DNA of 33,275 nucleotides from Oscillospiraceae bacterium (lineage in GTDB: Bacteria > Bacillota > Clostridia > Oscillospirales > Oscillospiraceae), in the NCBI GenBank assembly GCA_017439425.1, contig JAFSJE010000087.1, positions 1 through 33,275 on the forward strand, given 5' to 3'. The notes under the pieces are model-generated. The model saw nothing but the letters and a program-made list of their open reading frames with translations. It was not told the origin of the DNA and made no database searches. The position numbers and the translations under genes were made by a program. Of this stretch, positions 32,447 through 33,275 are shown in pieces. Numbering within the stretch: position 1 is the first letter of the stretch; every line of letters begins with the position of its first letter.

Positions 32447-33275
32447 TTACTGCTCAAGTGCCGCGTAGCGCATGAGCATTGTCGCTACTTGTGCGCGGGT
32501 CGCTGAGGTCTTGGGACTGACGGTGCCGTTTCCGACGCCGTTGATTATGCCGGAATCGACTGCCCAGCGAATTGACTTGACTGCCCATTCGGAAACCGTT
32601 GCGGCATCATTAAAGCTGTTGAGCGGTTTTAGCTCTCCAGCACTCGTGTCTATGCCCTTGTATTTGGCATACCGACAGAGTATTGTGGCAAGCTGCTCTC
32701 TCGTAAGCGGATCGTTGGGTCCAAACTTTCCATCGCCGTAGCCGCTTACGATTCCGTTTTCTGTGGCCCAGCGGATAGCCTCGGAGTACCACGTGCCCTC
32801 CTCCACATCGGTGAAGGCAAGCTCGCCTGCGACCTTTGGCTCTCCCTCAAAGCGGTGGAGCATGGTGACGATCATCGCGCGGCTCGTAGCATCATCAGGA
32901 CCGTATTTGCCGCCGCCATAGCCGCTTATGATCTCATTCTCCAGCGCCCAATGTACGCCGTCGTGATACCAGGAGGTCATGTCGAGATCCGTAAACGCAC
33001 TCATCGGGCAATTCTCGTTCTTCTCACATTCGATAGGGTCAGAATATGCAAGCACATAGGTGGAGAAGTGTTTTACAACAAACCTCACGCTGTCTTTTGT
33101 AGCCGAAGTCCGATTCTTCTCCAGTGTTCCATCCTCTGCTACATACCAAACAGTGAAACCGCTGACCTTCTGCTCGGGTTTGGCCTTGTGCGCCAGCTCT
33201 ATGACCGCTCTGCCATTGCCGAAATCGGTGATGCGCTTGTCATTGCTTGTCAGATATATATCGTATATTGTCTGA
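32447..33275 (-). CDS. SLH-domain surface protein, C-terminal part (runs off the window)
   Basis: The frame is open from the window edge to the TGA-side end at 32447, at least 276 residues, so the 5' part is outside. An internal GTG at 33088 is not a start: coding sequence continues upstream in frame (DIYLTSNDKRITDFGNGRAV, then GFTVWYVAEDGTLEK). The order is a beta-rich module ending VVKHFSTYVLAY, then three SLH domains (FTDLDMTSWYHDGVHWALEN; FTDVEEGTWYSEAIRWATEN; FNDAATVSEWAVKSIRWAVD). It should be anchored to the cell wall surface. The module-SLH order parallels 31129-32055, so the two are paralogues. What the N-terminal part does cannot be told from here. Confidence 0.85.
   Translation of the reverse strand, partial: QTIYDIYLTSNDKRITDFGNGRAVIELAHKAKPEQKVSGFTVWYVAEDGTLEKNRTSATKDSVRFVVKHFSTYVLAYSDPIECEKNENCPMSAFTDLDMTSWYHDGVHWALENEIISGYGGGKYGPDDATSRAMIVTMLHRFEGEPKVAGELAFTDVEEGTWYSEAIRWATENGIVSGYGDGKFGPNDPLTREQLATILCRYAKYKGIDTSAGELKPLNSFNDAATVSEWAVKSIRWAVDSGIINGVGNGTVSPKTSATRAQVATMLMRYAALEQ

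Overview
The window looks like chromosomal DNA of a fairly GC-rich, spore-forming-lineage Clostridia member, most likely a gut Oscillospiraceae/Ruminococcaceae-type bacterium. The signs are SpoVT, an FMN riboswitch in front of an ECF-type riboflavin transporter, QueH-type epoxyqueuosine reductase, TmcAL next to acetate kinase, GlnS, S-layer-homology (SLH) surface proteins, GH2/GH3 glycosidases and clostridial-style Shine-Dalgarno sequences. No species can be named from the sequence alone.

Left part (1-21.8 kb) is mostly housekeeping and carbohydrate use. spoVT and folD are followed by a 126-bp MITE-like palindromic element. A two-gene glycoside operon follows (GH2 hydrolase plus GPH-family sugar/cation symporter). 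A minus-strand cluster then holds tmcAL, a cysteine-motif/transmembrane/repeat-tail protein, and a small radical SAM enzyme whose start overlaps that protein's end. Next come ackA, a membrane GGDEF protein, queH-glnS (ATGA overlap), FMN riboswitch-ribU-SLOG protein, a cluster of palindromes, a membrane HD-GYP protein, a two-gene SDR operon behind a truncated TetR gene, and a membrane-anchored GH3 enzyme with swapped domain order, divergent from a full-length TetR regulator.

Right part (21.8-33.3 kb) is accessory. Two 45-nt copies of the 3' half of a tRNA-Thr(GGT) gene (22035-22079 and 30383-30427), each the end of a ~145-bp direct repeat, bracket about 8.3 kb that carries a tyrosine integrase. 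I read this as an integrative element sitting in a tandem array at tRNA-Thr, with a relic of a second element's integrase-side end fused to the 3' end of the TetR gene. Cargo is a BrnT/BrnA-like toxin-antitoxin pair, a membrane PP2C (SpoIIE/RsbU-type) phosphatase, a PAP2 phosphatase, a 5'-truncated 5'-nucleotidase with SLH tail abutting an IS66-type fragment, and an MntA/HepT module whose toxin has lost its catalytic motif. Beyond the right repeat are a set of TGTAAGAA iteron-like repeats, a TnpV-like gene and a series of SLH-tailed surface-protein genes, some broken; the last runs off the window.

The strongest candidate for an undescribed system is the radical SAM enzyme plus its overlapping partner (5394-6588). 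The partner has a CX5CX3CX2C motif, one hydrophobic segment and an acidic tail built of repeated Leu-X-Gly units, an arrangement that could be a membrane-anchored peptide substrate of the radical SAM enzyme. This is inference. All family assignments are from reading motifs by eye; no database search was run.
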